Shown: one piece after another, positions 12,836 to 22,334 of the stretch | How the letters are laid out: every line of letters begins with the position of its first letter | Numbering within the stretch: the first letter of the stretch is position 1 | NCBI RefSeq assembly: GCF_018449725.1 | Contig: NZ_JAAVVC010000004.1 | Span: 248,001 to 312,000, forward strand | Reading direction: 5' to 3' | From: Pseudomonas sp. dw_612 | GTDB lineage: Bacteria > Pseudomonadota > Gammaproteobacteria > Pseudomonadales > Pseudomonadaceae | DNA length: 64,000 nucleotides | Program-made: the position numbers and the translations under genes | Notes under the pieces: generated by a model | Database searches by the model: none | Seen by the model: only the letters and a program-made list of their open reading frames with translations | Told to the model about the DNA's origin: nothing

Positions 12836-13313
12836 GAACAACGAAGTCGTCGACGAAACCTGGCACTTGCTGCCCAAGGATTTCAACATCGACGAGATCA
12901 GCAACTGCGACGACCTGATCGTGCCGCTGGCGCTGTGGCGCGAACACGGCCGTATGCTCAAGGCCCGCGATGGCGGCCTGGGTGTGTGGCTGGACGCCGA
13001 TGAAGAAGCCGAGGAAATCGGTGACGACGTGGAGAACTTCCAGGTCATCGCCCTGAACTTCCCGGCGTTCACCGATGGCCGCAACTACTCCAACGCCCGT
13101 CTGCTGCGGGACCGTTATGGTTTCAAAGGCGAACTGCGGGCGATTGGCGATGTGCTGCGCGATCAGTTGTTCTACCTGCGCCGTTGCGGTTTCGACGCTT
13201 TTGCGTTGCGCGCCGACAAAGACCCGTACGAAGCCCTTGAAAGCCTCAAGGATTTCTCGGTGACGTACCAAGCCGCCACTGACGAACCGCTGCCGTTGTT
13301 CCGTCGCCGCTGA
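12819..13313 (+). CDS. DUF934 domain protein, cysI partner
   Basis: A 164-residue soluble protein of the DUF934 family, which is almost always encoded directly after ferredoxin-type cysI and is thought to assist sulfite reduction. Its biochemical role is not established. Visible family features include DDLIVPLALWREHG, the acidic stretch DADEEAEEIGDD, and FPAFTDGRNYSNARLLRDRY, which contains the most conserved residues. It starts inside the cysI coding region with AAGGAG 8 bases upstream of ATG 12819. Ending GRNYS/RRCGFDAFALR features are intact, so this is a full-length copy. An intrinsic terminator follows immediately. Confidence 0.85.
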   Translation: MQRIIKNNEVVDETWHLLPKDFNIDEISNCDDLIVPLALWREHGRMLKARDGGLGVWLDADEEAEEIGDDVENFQVIALNFPAFTDGRNYSNARLLRDRYGFKGELRAIGDVLRDQLFYLRRCGFDAFALRADKDPYEALESLKDFSVTYQAATDEPLPLFRRR

Positions 13314-13323
13314 TGGCTAAAAG

Positions 13324-13365
13324 GCCTTGGGCCCTGGCATTGCGCCGGGACCCAAGGTTTTTTTT
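13324..13365 (+). terminator. Intrinsic terminator after cysI-DUF934
   Basis: Stem CCTTGGG (13325-13331) pairs with CCCAAGG (13351-13357), followed by eight T residues. It closes the cysI operon and faces the end of the convergent LRR operon. Confidence 0.9.
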
Positions 13366-13379
13366 CGCCTGCCGCAAAC

Positions 13380-16300
13380 CTACTGCCCCGGCACCGAGGC
13401 CTGATACGCCGTGATGCGCTCTTCCAGCCTGGCCAGGCTGGTAAATGGGTCATCCCGACTAACGGGCGCCCATTGCGCCTCCAAAAACAGGCGCTGAGGC
13501 AGCGTCGGTGACGCGTCCATGGCGTCCACCATCCGCCATATCCGTTGTTGCAGCGGCACGTAGTCCACTTGAAAGTCAGCCGTGCGCCGCATGGCCTCCA
13601 GCGTGTCGAAAAAGCGCTCGCTGCCGACCTTCGTCAGCAGCCGATCCCAACGCTCGATCCGCACGCCAGCCTCCTGCGGCGAAAGCCCGGCCAACCAGGC
13701 CTGCGGCCGGTTCATATCGCGGTTCAGCGGCCCCATCCAGACGTTGATCCCAGACTGCTGCCGATGGGTCATCACCCAGCGCAACGAGTCCTCATCGCTC
13801 AACGGGTTGCCCGCCAGCCACAGAATATCCGGGGCCACGGACTGCTTTCTGATCGCGTCGGGCACCCGGTTGATCAGGTTGTCCCGCAGATCAAGACGCT
13901 GCAAGTACGGGTGATCGAGGACACCCACCGGGCAGACACGAATGCCGCTGGCCCGCAGGTTCAACCGCCGTAAGGCCGGCATCTGCAACACCAGCGGCGG
14001 CACGCCCAGCGGGTTGTCGCTCAGGTCGAGTTCTGCGAGGCGACTCAGTTGGCTCAGGCTCCCGGCCGTTGGCTCGGTGAACCTCAAATGGGTGCCCTTG
14101 AGGTTCAGGCGGGTGAGCCCGGTCAGTTGCCTCACAGCGTCAGGCAGACCAGCGCTGAACCCGCCGTCCGGCTGCGGGATCCGCAAATCGGTCGCCTCCA
14201 GGTCCAGCGCGCGCAGGTTGGGGAAACACTCCAGAAATCCCGACAAGGTCTCAGGCCGACCCAGGTCCAAATTCGAGGCTGACAACTCCACGACATCCAG
14301 CAACTTGACGTTGAGACTGGGCAAGCGGTGAAACTCCTCGTGGTCCAGATCGAGGCGAAAGCCGACAAATTGGCCGTCGGCATACACACGATTGGCCGAC
14401 GCCCCCCGCTTCTGCCACAGGGCTTCCAGTTCCGTCGCCAGTTCGATTCGGGTACGGCGTTCATACTCCGCCGCATCGCCGACACGTTGGTCGTTTTCCT
14501 CTTGGATGTCGGCCGGGTCCAAGCCCCGGGCTTGCTCCTGACCCGGCTCGAGCAAATCGATGTCCATGTCTTCGGCATCGGCGTCGGCCTGTTCGATCCA
14601 TTCCACCAGATTGATGCGTAACTGCTGCAACTGCAGATTGAGGCTCGCCAATCGGAACTGCGCGCTGGCGCCCCAGCCTTGCAGGAGCATCTCGGCCTCT
14701 TGCGACGGCATGCCTGGGTAAATTTCTTGCAGTTGCAGCTTCATGATATCCAGGGACAGCGCCTCGCCTTGGGGCGTCTGCGGAAAGCCGCCGCCGCGCA
14801 AACCGTTGCTCTCGAAGGGCATGCCCGCATCCATCCGACGCAAACCCGTTTCCAGCTCAGCGCGGGGTAAGGCGCCGTCCCGTAATTTCAAGCGCAAATC
14901 CTCAAGCGCACTGTCCAGACGCAGACCCAGCGCCGCGCGTTGTTCGGCTGGCAGCGCTTCCAGCAGTGCGGTCGGGAAGTCCACGGTCTGGCCCATGAAC
15001 GGCGGGTTAACCTGATAGCGCGAACCGTGCTTGATGATCTGACGCGTGCGGCCGCCGCGCGGACCGATGCTGTCCAGCACTGGCGCATCGCCCGAGGCGC
15101 CGTCAACGACTTCAAGGCGCGCAAGTGGCGGCCATCCCGGTAGCCGCGCCAGCGAATGCAAGGCCAGCACATCACTGTCGGCCTGTTCGACCGAGGACAG
15201 ATACAAACCTTCATAGGCCCGGCTCAAGCGGACATGCAGCTCATACTGCGTGGCCTTGGCGCTCAATTGGCTCAGTACGCGCTTGGCGTCAGTCAGGGAA
15301 TGCGGCGCCTCGATGTCCACGCCGGCGCGGTCGAGTATCTGTTCGATGGCGCTTTTTGGCAGGCCGGGATAGTGCTGCTGGAACAGCTTTACCCACGCAT
15401 TTTCCGAGTGCTGAAGAGCCGCGTAGCGTTGCGCGAACAGCCCGGCGTCCTGCCGCACTTCCTGGTCGATGCGAAAGCGCATGAGCGTGTCCGCCAGGAT
15501 TGGTGTCGGCGGACGACGTCCGGTCTGCATCTGGGCCAGCAGGTTATTGTCGATATCGCTGACACGACCGATCTGACTCAACACCTCATCGCTGAAGGAC
15601 TCGACCGCAGGCCCCAGACCACGCAGCAGGCGCAGGCGCTCGCCGAGGGCCATCGACGGTGCCGAAACGCCCCCCGGAGTATCGATCACCTCGGGCACGA
15701 CGCGCTGCTCCGGCACTCGAAGCGTGTCCGCCACTGCGCTCTCTTCGGTCTTCGCCACCGCGCCCGTCATGGCAATCGGCAGCGCATTGAGCAAACCGAA
15801 GACCGTGCGGGTCACCCCGGCCGATCGTTCCTCGGAGGTCTTGCCCTCCACCGCTTGCGCCAATCCGTAACCGGCATCGATCAGCCCGGCGAGGGCCAGC
15901 AAGCCCTCACCGCCGGGAACGAACAGGGCCAGCGGAGCGAACTTCTCGATCCATTGGGCGATCGGCTCGACCACGGCACTCAGGTTGTCCCGATTGACCT
16001 GGGCATTGTCCCGAATACGCTCGATGCTGGCCTCGGCCGCTTGCTTCATGCCCTGCACCCAATCAGCAAACGGATCTGTCGCGTGCTCTGGCGCTTGCAG
16101 AGCAATGTAATCCGCCGCCGCCCAGTAACCGTCGTTGTTGAAGAAGCCATGACCCTTTTTCATCTGGTATTGCCGAGGATAGGTGGCCATGCCCTCCAGT
16201 GCGGTCAGTACGCCGGCATGAAAGGTGCCGTCCTCGCGATCATCCTCGGCAAAATGCGCAGCCAACGCCTGACGCCGGCGGCTGTCCCGACCGATATCGA

Positions 16301-17183
16301 CCAGCCATTCGTGCAAGGCGTGGAGATCGGCAAACTCATGGAACGGCGAGGAGTTCCCCGGCACGTACAGCACAATCCGGCCGCTGGCCCGGTCCTTGAA
16401 ACTCCAGATATCGCTGGAGGTGTAGCGATAGATCAGCAGCCGCGCCGCTTCCACGGAGGGCGCAATCGGCGCTCGCACCTGCATTTGCTCGACCGTCAAT
16501 TGCGCCCATGCCTGGTGTCCTTCTAGCCCAGCGGCGCGCAGCGCCAGACCGAGCCCTGCTTCGCTCAAGCTGTTTTCCTGCCGCTGCAACCAGGCCGCCA
16601 TGACAAAAGCGGCTTTGACCGCCGTGCGCAGCGGATAGGCTGCGGCACCGAGCATGGTCTCGTCGCTGGGCCACGCCGCCCGCACATAAGCGCTGTACAG
16701 GTCCTTGAATTCCAGTTCCCAGACCCAGCGCTTGAATTCGGCGGGTTGCAGCGCCAATTGCGTCTGCGGCCCGTAGGCTTGGGGCGTTGTCCGGCGGTAG
16801 ATGCCTTCGTAGTCGCGAAAGCCGCCGCCGGGGTTGATCGATTCATCAATGCTGACAACACGCACCGCAGGCCCCACCACCGGCGGCGTGTACAAACCAA
16901 AGGCAGTCTCGCCGAATCGCCCGGCGCCCACGGTCTGGTAATTATCGAGCAAGGCTTGAACCAGCGGTTGCGAGGTATTGACCCGGCCCAAATGAACGTT
17001 GCCGACGGCCGGGTAGCCATAAAAATCGTAATTGAGGTCCACCAACAGCGCCTTCGAAGGCTCGTCGCCCCAGCGCTGGCGGATCAATTTTGCCGCGTAC
17101 TGCGTAACAGTCATGGGCAGGACAGCGTCCAGCGCCAGGCTGGAAATCCCGGTTTGCGTGCTGCGTTTTTCAACCGTGTTCAT
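13380..17183 (-). CDS. Giant LRR protein, dermonecrotic-toxin type, with truncated NEL-like end
   Basis: A 1267-residue protein (1272 from the alternative ATG at 17198; both ATGs have a usable RBS). Residues about 20-600 resemble the DUF6543/dermonecrotic-toxin N-terminal region of large Pseudomonas effectors, with a hydrophobic stretch near 410-470 (LALFVPGGEGLLALAGLIDA). Residues about 960-1150 are leucine-rich repeats (LRALDLEATDLRI, LTRLNLKGTHLRF, LAELDLSDNPLGV, LQRLDLRDNLINR). After the LRRs, RRTADFQVDYVPLQQRIWRM matches the beginning of the NEL E3-ligase region of its neighbour, but the protein ends 26 residues after an S-R-D triplet (codon AGT at 13458-13460) lying where the neighbour has S-A-D and active NEL enzymes have C-x-D. 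Second gene of a leftward pair, 37 bases after its paralogue. Secretion route unknown. Confidence 0.72.
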   Translation of the reverse strand: MNTVEKRSTQTGISSLALDAVLPMTVTQYAAKLIRQRWGDEPSKALLVDLNYDFYGYPAVGNVHLGRVNTSQPLVQALLDNYQTVGAGRFGETAFGLYTPPVVGPAVRVVSIDESINPGGGFRDYEGIYRRTTPQAYGPQTQLALQPAEFKRWVWELEFKDLYSAYVRAAWPSDETMLGAAAYPLRTAVKAAFVMAAWLQRQENSLSEAGLGLALRAAGLEGHQAWAQLTVEQMQVRAPIAPSVEAARLLIYRYTSSDIWSFKDRASGRIVLYVPGNSSPFHEFADLHALHEWLVDIGRDSRRRQALAAHFAEDDREDGTFHAGVLTALEGMATYPRQYQMKKGHGFFNNDGYWAAADYIALQAPEHATDPFADWVQGMKQAAEASIERIRDNAQVNRDNLSAVVEPIAQWIEKFAPLALFVPGGEGLLALAGLIDAGYGLAQAVEGKTSEERSAGVTRTVFGLLNALPIAMTGAVAKTEESAVADTLRVPEQRVVPEVIDTPGGVSAPSMALGERLRLLRGLGPAVESFSDEVLSQIGRVSDIDNNLLAQMQTGRRPPTPILADTLMRFRIDQEVRQDAGLFAQRYAALQHSENAWVKLFQQHYPGLPKSAIEQILDRAGVDIEAPHSLTDAKRVLSQLSAKATQYELHVRLSRAYEGLYLSSVEQADSDVLALHSLARLPGWPPLARLEVVDGASGDAPVLDSIGPRGGRTRQIIKHGSRYQVNPPFMGQTVDFPTALLEALPAEQRAALGLRLDSALEDLRLKLRDGALPRAELETGLRRMDAGMPFESNGLRGGGFPQTPQGEALSLDIMKLQLQEIYPGMPSQEAEMLLQGWGASAQFRLASLNLQLQQLRINLVEWIEQADADAEDMDIDLLEPGQEQARGLDPADIQEENDQRVGDAAEYERRTRIELATELEALWQKRGASANRVYADGQFVGFRLDLDHEEFHRLPSLNVKLLDVVELSASNLDLGRPETLSGFLECFPNLRALDLEATDLRIPQPDGGFSAGLPDAVRQLTGLTRLNLKGTHLRFTEPTAGSLSQLSRLAELDLSDNPLGVPPLVLQMPALRRLNLRASGIRVCPVGVLDHPYLQRLDLRDNLINRVPDAIRKQSVAPDILWLAGNPLSDEDSLRWVMTHRQQSGINVWMGPLNRDMNRPQAWLAGLSPQEAGVRIERWDRLLTKVGSERFFDTLEAMRRTADFQVDYVPLQQRIWRMVDAMDASPTLPQRLFLEAQWAPVSRDDPFTSLARLEERITAYQASVPGQ

Positions 17184-17235
17184 GTGCAATCCTTGCATTG
17201 ATCAGGCTCCGTTTATGGGTTCGCTATCGTCTGCG

Positions 17236-20200
17236 TTATCCGGCAACCACCGGCAGTTCAAGGCCCGGGTGACGTTGCAACGCTTGCGTCGTGAACTGCC
17301 TGATCAACGTGGTGCGCTCATTGGCGTAGTTGGTGACGATGGCGTTCATGCTTTGGTTGAACTGCTCTCGGGTGTAATGCAGTTGGCCGTCAAGTTGCGC
17401 AAAGGCGCGCGCGGCGTTGATGAGGATTTCGGAAAAGTGTTCGCGATGCGTACTTTCCAGGTATTCGGTCCAAAACTCCTGATCGGTGATCCAATCGGTC
17501 AACAGCGTTGAATGCTCGGCCTTCACCACCTCGGCGTATACCCAATCGAGGGTCGGTGGAATCACATCCACATTCAGGCGATTGTTCATCTCCCGGGGCT
17601 GCGCGGGCAGATTCAGGCGTTCGGCCAGGCCCACCCGAAAGGCCAGGCTGATCTCCATGGCATGTTCGCCGGTCAACGGGCCGGTTCGGCGGCGCGAGAG
17701 AATGTTTCTCAGCGCATACCGCTCGACTTCCTGCAACCGGAACAGCCCGCGCAGCAACATGGCCAGCTCACCTTCCAGCGCATTGATCCCGGTTCTGGCG
17801 GCGTTCATGGCCCGGTAGCACAACACCCGTACATGCAAGTCGCTGAACAACAGTGAAATCCCGTCGGCACTGCTGCGGCCGGTGCTGGCCATGCGGAACA
17901 GCGTTCGACGCAGCGCATCGTCTTCGGCCGCCGCCGACACCACGTCCCAGACCCGCAGGCTCAACGAGCGATAGACCATGCGGAAATCCGCGGTATAGCG
18001 CAGCCGCGTCAGCAGCGAAAAGAACGGCTGACCTTCCGGGTAGGCCAGCAACGCACTCCATAACAAACGCTTTCGCACCGCCTCCTCGCTGGTGACGCCG
18101 GTCAGCCAGGTCGAACTCATGCTCATGTCCGCCACCGCTTCCGCCAGCTCCAGGGATTGCCCCGTCATCATCAGGCCGAGACTGATTTCGGCGGTCAACT
18201 GATAAGCCGCCACCTGCCGCTGCGTCTCGGGGGTCAATGGATTGCCGGCGATATCGGTGCCTCTGTTCAACCGGCCCGCAGCGGCAAACACGTCTTCGGG
18301 GATCTTGCTGATACGGTTGTAACGCAGGTCCAGGACACGCAAGTGGTTCAGCCCGCTCGCCCCTTCAGGCCACTGACTGATCTTGGTATTACACAGGTCC
18401 AGTCGCTCGAGTTGCACCATTTGCGCGACATTGGGCGTCTGGCCCAGGGTCGGATTATTGCGCAGGTTCAGGCTCTTGAGGCGGGTCAATCCCGCCAGTT
18501 GATCGACTGAAGCGTGCGTTAGCTGAATCTGGTTGTCACTCAGGTCCAGGGTTTCGAGACGGGACATGTTGCCAATAGCCTGCGCCAGCCGGGTTTGCTG
18601 ATTGCCGGCCATAGACAGGTGTCGCAGTTGTTTGAAGTTGTGCAGAAAGCTGTTCAGCCCGGCGCTGCTGCCGATGCGATCCATGACCAGCGTGCCGACA
18701 TGGCTGAAATCGCCCGTGATCACGGGCATGTCCCCCACTTGCAGCGGCGACAACGTCAGCTCATACAGCCTGCCGTCGAGGGTCAGCGTGCTCGGGGTCT
18801 CTTTGCGCCAGCAACGGATGATTTCCCCGGCGATCCGGTTTTTGGCGAGCGTCGAGACTTTGAGGCGCTGCCCGTCCGGCGCGTGATACCAGGTTTCGCG
18901 CCCGACCCAGCTTTGCAGCACTTCGATGATTTTCAGGAACTCGAGCCTGAGGTTCTCCAGCGTTCTGGCGGCCAGTACCTCGACGTGTCCCAACCCTGCC
19001 AGTAACAGATTGATCTGCTCCCCTGATTGAGTGGGGTAAAGCTCTTGAGCCCGATGGATCAATGCGCGAGACCTGACCGGCGGTGTCACGGGTTTGGACG
19101 GCGTTGCATTAACAGCACCGCCCAGCAACGGGTCAGCCAAACGCATGGGCGAGACATAGCCTGCGCGAGTGAAAGGGATACCCAAGGTCTCTCCGGCCAT
19201 TGCGTGGCGCTCCAGCGCCTTTGCGCTGATCTTTTCCCTGAGCGCCACCCCACGCTCATCAGTCGTCACACCCAACGCCTCTCGACGTCCAGGCGTCAAC
19301 CCTTCCCAGAGCGCCTGGAAATAATGCTCGCGGGTGCGCCCCGGCAGATAGCTGAGGACGTCGTAATCCTCGTTCATGGCCTCGTAGCGATCAGAATGGG
19401 CGCTGATCAGCAGTTTTTGCGAGGCATTGTCCGACCCCATGCTGGCAAATTCTTCGGTGGGGAATGACCACTCCAGCACACGAAGATAAATGTCGCTTTT
19501 CCATCCGGGCAGATGCTGGAGGGCACTGAACACCAACCGGTCGGTGTCGATCCCGCCGGCAGCGCTCAGGTACAGTCCTTCATAGGCCCGAGTGATGCGC
19601 ACCACCTGCTGGAATCGACGCGCTTCTTCGGCAAGACGCAATGGCACTTTCCCGTCATCCAGCTCATCCCATTCACTGGTTTCGGCGTAGTGGACCAGTT
19701 CATCGAGGACGCTGTTGGGCAGGTCGGGAAATTCATTACGCAAAGGCGTGGAACGGCTGGCATCGGCAGACACGCCGCGCTGGTAAATCCAGTTGAACAG
19801 CTCCAACCGTTTGCGATCAGCCTGTTGAGCCAGCAGCCCCACCAACGCCTCGACCTGCTTGTCAGCTACCGTGGTCGCAGCCCCCAGCAGGTGTTCCCTT
19901 TCGCCAGCACTGAGCCCTGCCAGCAAGCGCGAATGGAAGCCCCCCTCTTGAACTTGGGCCTGGGTCAGGGTGATGGTTGTTTTCGACGCGATGGCATCCA
20001 CGTGAGTGAACGCCTCAAGCGTCTGGCCGACGACATCGACGACCTTGAGGCTGACCTGTGCGGGCCATTTTTTCAACGTCATCAACAGCCGAAACTGTAG
20101 GTTGGCATCGGCCAGGGCCGCAGACGTTACGCCCTGCAACTGTTCGATAAACTGACTCACCGATTGATCGGTCGCGAAACGTCGAACGGTATCGACCAAC

Positions 20201-22098
20201 AGCGCAGGAGGATTTATGCGATCAATCAACGCTCGACGCAAAACGAACTCATTGACGGCACTGACCGAAAGAATCTGTAGCGCCCTGGTATCCGCAATAT
20301 CCTGCTCCGAGTAACCCATGCGCCGGAATAATTGCAGTCGATTCCACTCCTGGGGCAGCTCGGAATCGTGGCGCCATGCACCCGCATCGTTGGTTTCGAG
20401 CTTCGGCGAGTAACCTTCCCGGGCCGATGGCATATGAACCTCCCATAACCCGCTGTCTGGCTGCGGTCGAACGGCATACACATGTTTGCCCATCGCCAGA
20501 TACGCCTGATTATTGATCCAGCGCAGCCCTCTTTCGTCGGGCTTGAGCCAGGCCGGCAGCGTCATGTCCTGGCGATAGGGCAGCAAATCCGGTTTCCACA
20601 AGCGTTCCTCGTCACCGGCCAGCCTGATCTGCCGCAAGGTTTCAACAAAGCTCGAGCCCCGGACTTTCAGGAAGGATGCTTTCATTGCTCTCGCGCCGGC
20701 GGACAGCGCAGCCGTGACGATGAGATTCTCCAGTGTGTCGAAAAAATAATCCGTGGCCTGCTCCTGCTCCCCGGCGGCCCAACTCTCTATTCCGTGGTAA
20801 ACCCCCAGCAATAGCTGGGCCGCAGCGACCGCCATCATGACCTCACCGATCACCGGGATGAACGAGGCGGCGAACAACGTAATATCGAGACCCAACTCCT
20901 TGTAACCCTCCAGTCGGGCAACGCGGGTTTTCTCGTCTTCGTCATCGGTCGGCACTACCAGTTGCCGCGCATCCGACATCACCCGAATCACGCGCTGGCG
21001 ATAGAGTTCGGTGAACAGATCGGCATTGACCGTGACGGCGGTCACGGGGATGTAGGCGGTGCTGGATGGGAGCAGCCAGCCGTTAGTCGGCCTGAGCAAA
21101 CGGGTTTTGAGCATGGCTTGAAAGCCTGCGCGATCCACCAGCGTAATAAACCCCGTGATAAACGACTGGAACCCATCCGAGCGCAGTCGTTGGCTAAAAC
21201 CGGATTCAAATCGCCTGAAGGTCGGGTACTCCCTCAAGGGTTCGTCCGGATCGCCAGGCAAATACAACACGCAAGGGTTGTCGGCGTACTCCCCACCGTT
21301 GGCCGCGACGATCAGCATGGCGCCATGCAGGGCATGTCCCATCAACTCCAGGCGTTTAAGAACAATGGTCTGTTGCCCGAGCTTGATCGACGGCTTGTTT
21401 TCCAGGAGCTCTCCAAGCATCTGGAAAACCGCCTCGCCAATGTGCCCTTTCATTAACCCCGTGTGCCGATCGACATCGAGTTGACGCAAGGAGTGGGCCG
21501 CGCATTTTTTTCGAACCTCGCCGATCGTGGCGTAAGGTTGGAATACGCTCTCGAGATACGTCTGGTATTGCTTGCCCAAATCCAGCTTGCGACACAGTTG
21601 AGCAAACTCATGGGGCTGGATTGCCAGTACTTTATTGCCTCTTCCATTTACTCGTTCCGGTTGGTAAATCAAGGAACTTTCATGTTGGTTACTGGCCAGT
21701 GTTTCACTGCTTTCAAAGTTTTCACAGGCGGCGACCAGTAAATCCCTGTCGATGGGTAACGTGAGTTTTTTCCTTAGCCCAAGCAAACTTGAAGTGGAAC
21801 GAACATGTTGAAAAACAACACCTCTTATATCCAGGGGTTCTCCCAACTGATCAGACATGGCTTTGACTAATAGAGGGGCGCAGAACTTTTCCGGGCCTTT
21901 CAGCCCGGCCATTGCATTGCAGACTTCAGCACGGGAGTGATGGCTGGCAACCAGGCTGGCATGCAGCGCGTTGCGCGTTGGTGCGGCAGCCTGTAACAAC
22001 CAGCGTGGAAGTTCCTTACGCTTGAAAAAGTCGAAAAAAACCCCTTGTTCTTCAGGCGTCATATCCAGGGTTGTATTAGCAGTTGAAGTTGACGACAT
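17236..22098 (-). CDS. Giant LRR protein with NEL-type C-terminal domain lacking the catalytic Cys
   Basis: A 1620-residue protein starting at ATG 22098 (MSSTSTANTTLDMTPEEQG; AAGGG upstream). The frame is open to a TTG at 22155. The N-terminal two-thirds resemble dermonecrotic-toxin/DUF6543 proteins, with a hydrophobic hairpin near 430-480 (FAASFIPVIGEVMMAVAAAQ). Leucine-rich repeats span about 1200-1310 (LRHLSMAGNQQTR, LETLDLSDNQIQL, LKSLNLRNNPTLG, LRVLDLRYNRISK). The last 290 residues look like a NEL (novel E3 ubiquitin ligase) domain, including TADFRMVYRSLSLRVWDVV and WITDQEFWTEYLESTH. At the expected C-x-D catalytic triplet the sequence reads S1410-A-D1412 (AGT codon, 17869-17871), so thioester chemistry would be lost. 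Base composition becomes more A/T-rich toward its 5' end, suggesting acquisition. Export signal and host target are unknown. Confidence 0.72.
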   Translation of the reverse strand: MSSTSTANTTLDMTPEEQGVFFDFFKRKELPRWLLQAAAPTRNALHASLVASHHSRAEVCNAMAGLKGPEKFCAPLLVKAMSDQLGEPLDIRGVVFQHVRSTSSLLGLRKKLTLPIDRDLLVAACENFESSETLASNQHESSLIYQPERVNGRGNKVLAIQPHEFAQLCRKLDLGKQYQTYLESVFQPYATIGEVRKKCAAHSLRQLDVDRHTGLMKGHIGEAVFQMLGELLENKPSIKLGQQTIVLKRLELMGHALHGAMLIVAANGGEYADNPCVLYLPGDPDEPLREYPTFRRFESGFSQRLRSDGFQSFITGFITLVDRAGFQAMLKTRLLRPTNGWLLPSSTAYIPVTAVTVNADLFTELYRQRVIRVMSDARQLVVPTDDEDEKTRVARLEGYKELGLDITLFAASFIPVIGEVMMAVAAAQLLLGVYHGIESWAAGEQEQATDYFFDTLENLIVTAALSAGARAMKASFLKVRGSSFVETLRQIRLAGDEERLWKPDLLPYRQDMTLPAWLKPDERGLRWINNQAYLAMGKHVYAVRPQPDSGLWEVHMPSAREGYSPKLETNDAGAWRHDSELPQEWNRLQLFRRMGYSEQDIADTRALQILSVSAVNEFVLRRALIDRINPPALLVDTVRRFATDQSVSQFIEQLQGVTSAALADANLQFRLLMTLKKWPAQVSLKVVDVVGQTLEAFTHVDAIASKTTITLTQAQVQEGGFHSRLLAGLSAGEREHLLGAATTVADKQVEALVGLLAQQADRKRLELFNWIYQRGVSADASRSTPLRNEFPDLPNSVLDELVHYAETSEWDELDDGKVPLRLAEEARRFQQVVRITRAYEGLYLSAAGGIDTDRLVFSALQHLPGWKSDIYLRVLEWSFPTEEFASMGSDNASQKLLISAHSDRYEAMNEDYDVLSYLPGRTREHYFQALWEGLTPGRREALGVTTDERGVALREKISAKALERHAMAGETLGIPFTRAGYVSPMRLADPLLGGAVNATPSKPVTPPVRSRALIHRAQELYPTQSGEQINLLLAGLGHVEVLAARTLENLRLEFLKIIEVLQSWVGRETWYHAPDGQRLKVSTLAKNRIAGEIIRCWRKETPSTLTLDGRLYELTLSPLQVGDMPVITGDFSHVGTLVMDRIGSSAGLNSFLHNFKQLRHLSMAGNQQTRLAQAIGNMSRLETLDLSDNQIQLTHASVDQLAGLTRLKSLNLRNNPTLGQTPNVAQMVQLERLDLCNTKISQWPEGASGLNHLRVLDLRYNRISKIPEDVFAAAGRLNRGTDIAGNPLTPETQRQVAAYQLTAEISLGLMMTGQSLELAEAVADMSMSSTWLTGVTSEEAVRKRLLWSALLAYPEGQPFFSLLTRLRYTADFRMVYRSLSLRVWDVVSAAAEDDALRRTLFRMASTGRSSADGISLLFSDLHVRVLCYRAMNAARTGINALEGELAMLLRGLFRLQEVERYALRNILSRRRTGPLTGEHAMEISLAFRVGLAERLNLPAQPREMNNRLNVDVIPPTLDWVYAEVVKAEHSTLLTDWITDQEFWTEYLESTHREHFSEILINAARAFAQLDGQLHYTREQFNQSMNAIVTNYANERTTLIRQFTTQALQRHPGLELPVVAG

Positions 22099-22293
22099 AT
22101 CCAGTGAACCCTTGCGACTGATAAGAGGCACTGAGTCTATCGGTAGCCACTTCAATTAAAAGCGCTAATAACCGATAACAACCTTTGCCAACACATCAAC
22201 AATTCAAGTTCCAACAATATTTATATACCGCCCACTCATTAATTGTTTGTGCCACACCATCGACCCGCGACTTAAACTACCGAACGGCGCCCA
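22099..22293. other. A/T-rich leader upstream of the LRR operon
   Basis: This gap is clearly richer in A/T than its surroundings (for example ATTCAAGTTCCAACAATATT). It must carry the leftward promoter of the two LRR genes. No hrp box (GGAACC...CCAC), sigma-54 or clear sigma-70 pair was found, and no small gene is apparent. Confidence 0.4.
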
Positions 22294-22322
22294 TAAAAAA
22301 ACCCGGCCACTCAGTGGCCGGG
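22294..22322 (-). terminator. Intrinsic terminator for sohB
   Basis: Perfect hairpin CCCGGCCACTCAGTGGCCGG(G) at 22302-22322, with seven A on the plus strand (T on the transcribed minus strand) at 22295-22301, 13 bases after the sohB stop. Confidence 0.9.
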
Positions 22323-22334
22323 CTCATGTCGGGT

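Noticed and set aside
11006..13084. Long minus-strand open frame (692 codons) opposite cysI
   Set aside because: Antisense artefact of high-GC codon use; cysI and the DUF934 gene are supported by motifs and overlap each other on the plus strand.
22099..22293. Possible hrp box (type III secretion promoter) upstream of the LRR genes
   Set aside because: A GGAAC string exists on the minus strand but no CCAC-N-A partner at the needed distance.
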